Source: an uncultured Spirochaetaceae bacterium | Lineage (GTDB): Bacteria; Spirochaetota; Spirochaetia; Treponematales; UBA12059 | Direction: 5' to 3' | DNA: 7,434 bases | Assembly (NCBI GenBank): GCA_938004315.1 | Contig: CALKWG010000520.1 | Location: 1 to 7,434 of the forward strand | In this document: piece after piece, positions 6,348 to 7,434 of the stretch | Layout: each line of letters begins with the position of its first letter | How positions within the stretch are numbered: the stretch's first letter is position 1 | Position numbers and translations under genes: made by a program | Notes under the pieces: model-generated | Seen by the model: the letters and a program-made list of their open reading frames with translations, nothing else | Told to the model about the DNA's origin: nothing | Databases searched by the model: none

Positions 6348-7097
6348 ATGAGAAAGCTTATATTTTTAGCCGCGCTCGCCGCGGCGACGGCGGCCTCGGC
6401 CGCCGGGCAGGGACTCCCCGCCTTGAGCGCCGAAGAGATCATGCGGCGCGTCGATGAGAACAACACCATAGGCAGCCTGGCCTACGTCGGGCTCATGGAG
6501 ATAGACCTGGGTAAGCGCGTGCTTACCAAGGAGTTCAGGGCCGTGGCCCAGGGCTCGTCGCGCTCCTTCGTGGAGTTCGTCAATCCGGAAGACCGGGGCG
6601 TGCGCTACCTGAAGGTAGACAAGGACCTGTGGATGTACTTCCCCGCCGAGCAGGAGACCATAAAGATCTCCGGCCACCTGTTAAAAGAGGGCATGATGGG
6701 CTCCGACGTCTCGTATGAGGACGCCCTGGAGTCCGGGGCCGTAGCCGAACGTTACGACATCAAGCTCGTCGGCCAGGAGACCGTCGACGGCCGGCCCTGC
6801 TACGTCCTGGAACTGGACGCGAAGGTCCGCGCGGTCAGCTACGAGCGCCAGAAGCTCTGGATCGACGGCGAGCGCTTCGTGACCCTGCGGGCCGAGATGT
6901 ATGCTAGGAGCGGACGCCTCCTTAAGGAAAGCCGCTCCCTGGCCGTGCAGCGCTTCGGCGGCCGCTGGTTCGTCACCTCCATGCGCATGGAGGACAAGCT
7001 TAAGCGCGGCGGCGGCACCACCTTCACCATGCGCGAGCTGCAGTTCGACGTAGCCCTGCCCGCGGATATGTTCAGCCTGCAGCGCCTATCCCGCTAA
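6348..7097 (+). CDS. Periplasmic outer-membrane lipoprotein-sorting protein (LolA-like)
   Basis: Exported protein of 249 residues. An N-terminal signal peptide (MRKLIFLAALAAATAASAAG) has a probable cleavage near residues 18-19 (ASA/AG). No cysteine lies near the cleavage point (the only Cys is at 151), so it is soluble in the periplasm rather than lipid-anchored. The mature part shows the pattern of the outer-membrane lipoprotein-sorting family: FVEFVNPEDRGVRYLKV (74-90), LWMYFPAEQETIKIS (94-108), then the conserved MMGSDVSYEDAL loop (116-127). Later strands include CYVLELDAK (151-159) and KLWIDGERF (169-177). Such proteins have a half-open beta-barrel that shelters lipid chains, as in LolA and LolB. 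It lies 21 bases after the second permease, so it probably receives the substrate released by the ABC complex. Similar proteins accompany both Lol-like ABC systems and RND-type lipid exporters, so lipoprotein or another lipid is possible. Confidence 0.88.
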   Translation: MRKLIFLAALAAATAASAAGQGLPALSAEEIMRRVDENNTIGSLAYVGLMEIDLGKRVLTKEFRAVAQGSSRSFVEFVNPEDRGVRYLKVDKDLWMYFPAEQETIKISGHLLKEGMMGSDVSYEDALESGAVAERYDIKLVGQETVDGRPCYVLELDAKVRAVSYERQKLWIDGERFVTLRAEMYARSGRLLKESRSLAVQRFGGRWFVTSMRMEDKLKRGGGTTFTMRELQFDVALPADMFSLQRLSR

Positions 7098-7107
7098 GGT
7101 GCGCGTG

Positions 7108-7434
7108 ATGAAACGATTACTGAGCAAACCGTCGCGTCCGGCGCCTGTTTTGGCGGTCGCGGCGGCCGCCTTCGCCCTGGCGGCCTTCACGGTCCCGGCG
7201 CGCGCGGAGGGCGGCGCCTTCGACGCCGACGCCTTCTTCGGCTCAAGCCCGGCGCCGGAGGCCTCGGCCCAAGCGCCGGTCGGGGGCGAGGGCGGCGTTC
7301 CGTTCGCCTTCGCTCCCGCGCCCGGAAGCCAGGGCGGCCTGAGCCTCCGCGGCGAGGCGAGCGCCTCCGCCGCCGCGGCCGTCCTATCGCCCTTCGACCC
7401 GGAGGCGAGGACGGCCGATTATTACGGTTCGAGC
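7108..7434 (+). CDS. Exported Ala/Gly/Pro-rich protein, candidate outer-membrane component (3' end outside window)
   Basis: The frame opens at ATG 7108 and stays open for 109 codons to the right edge. It starts 10 bases after the LolA-like gene, with a weak AAGG at 7096-7099; GTG at 7105 in the same frame is an alternative start. A signal peptide is clear: KRLLSKPSR, a hydrophobic Ala-rich core at about 13-28, and a likely cleavage after PARA (about residue 33). The mature start (EGGAFDADAFFG) is acidic. A low-complexity Ala/Pro/Gly stretch to about residue 75 follows, then LSLRGEASASAAAAVLSPFD, an alternating pattern that could begin a beta-barrel. No cysteine is visible, so it is not a lipoprotein. 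Related operons often end in an outer-membrane barrel gene, which supports but does not prove that reading. I do not recognise a family. Confidence 0.75.
   Translation, partial: MKRLLSKPSRPAPVLAVAAAAFALAAFTVPARAEGGAFDADAFFGSSPAPEASAQAPVGGEGGVPFAFAPAPGSQGGLSLRGEASASAAAAVLSPFDPEARTADYYGSS

Noticed and set aside
1..7434. CRISPR arrays, tRNA or rRNA genes, insertion sequences, attachment sites
   Set aside because: I saw no regularly spaced repeats, no cloverleaf sequences, no transposase frames and no terminal inverted repeats.

Overview
The window is GC-rich bacterial chromosome, Gram-negative (diderm) in character. It carries a periplasmic LolA-like protein, a LolCDE-type ABC exporter and a probable outer-membrane protein. 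Strong AGGAGG-type ribosome sites and a near-consensus sigma-70 promoter are visible. The isoleucyl-tRNA synthetase is of the eukaryote-like (IleS2) type, which is usual in spirochaetes and some other phyla. With the GntR/ABC/FtsX/LolA-like gene order, a high-GC spirochaete or similar deep-branching diderm is my best guess, but the sequence does not prove it.

Layout: (1) positions 1-1223, minus strand, hold the N-terminal 407 codons of ileS, which runs off the left edge. (2) Positions 1224-1462 are a divergent intergenic region. It has a clear plus-strand promoter (TTGACA-N17-TATATT), a perfect inverted repeat placed at the expected transcription start, and a second imperfect palindrome between -35 and -10. 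(3) Positions 1463-7434, plus strand, form one tightly packed operon with gaps of 3-21 bases and no terminator between genes. The order is a YtrA-type GntR repressor, a multi-TM slipin/stomatin (SPFH) protein, a LolD/MacB-type ATPase, two FtsX/LolCE-type permeases (416 residues each), a LolA-like secreted protein, and the start of an exported Ala/Gly/Pro-rich protein that runs off the right edge.

Working model (inference): the repressor binds the operator over +1 and shuts the whole operon, including itself. When relieved, the ATPase and the two permeases form a type VII (mechanotransmission) ABC complex that extracts a lipid-anchored or hydrophobic substrate from the inner membrane. The LolA-like protein carries it across the periplasm, possibly to the outer-membrane product of the last gene. 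The slipin would organise the membrane around the complex. A dedicated slipin between a YtrA regulator and a Lol-like exporter is the most distinctive feature here. The substrate and the inducing signal cannot be read from the sequence.
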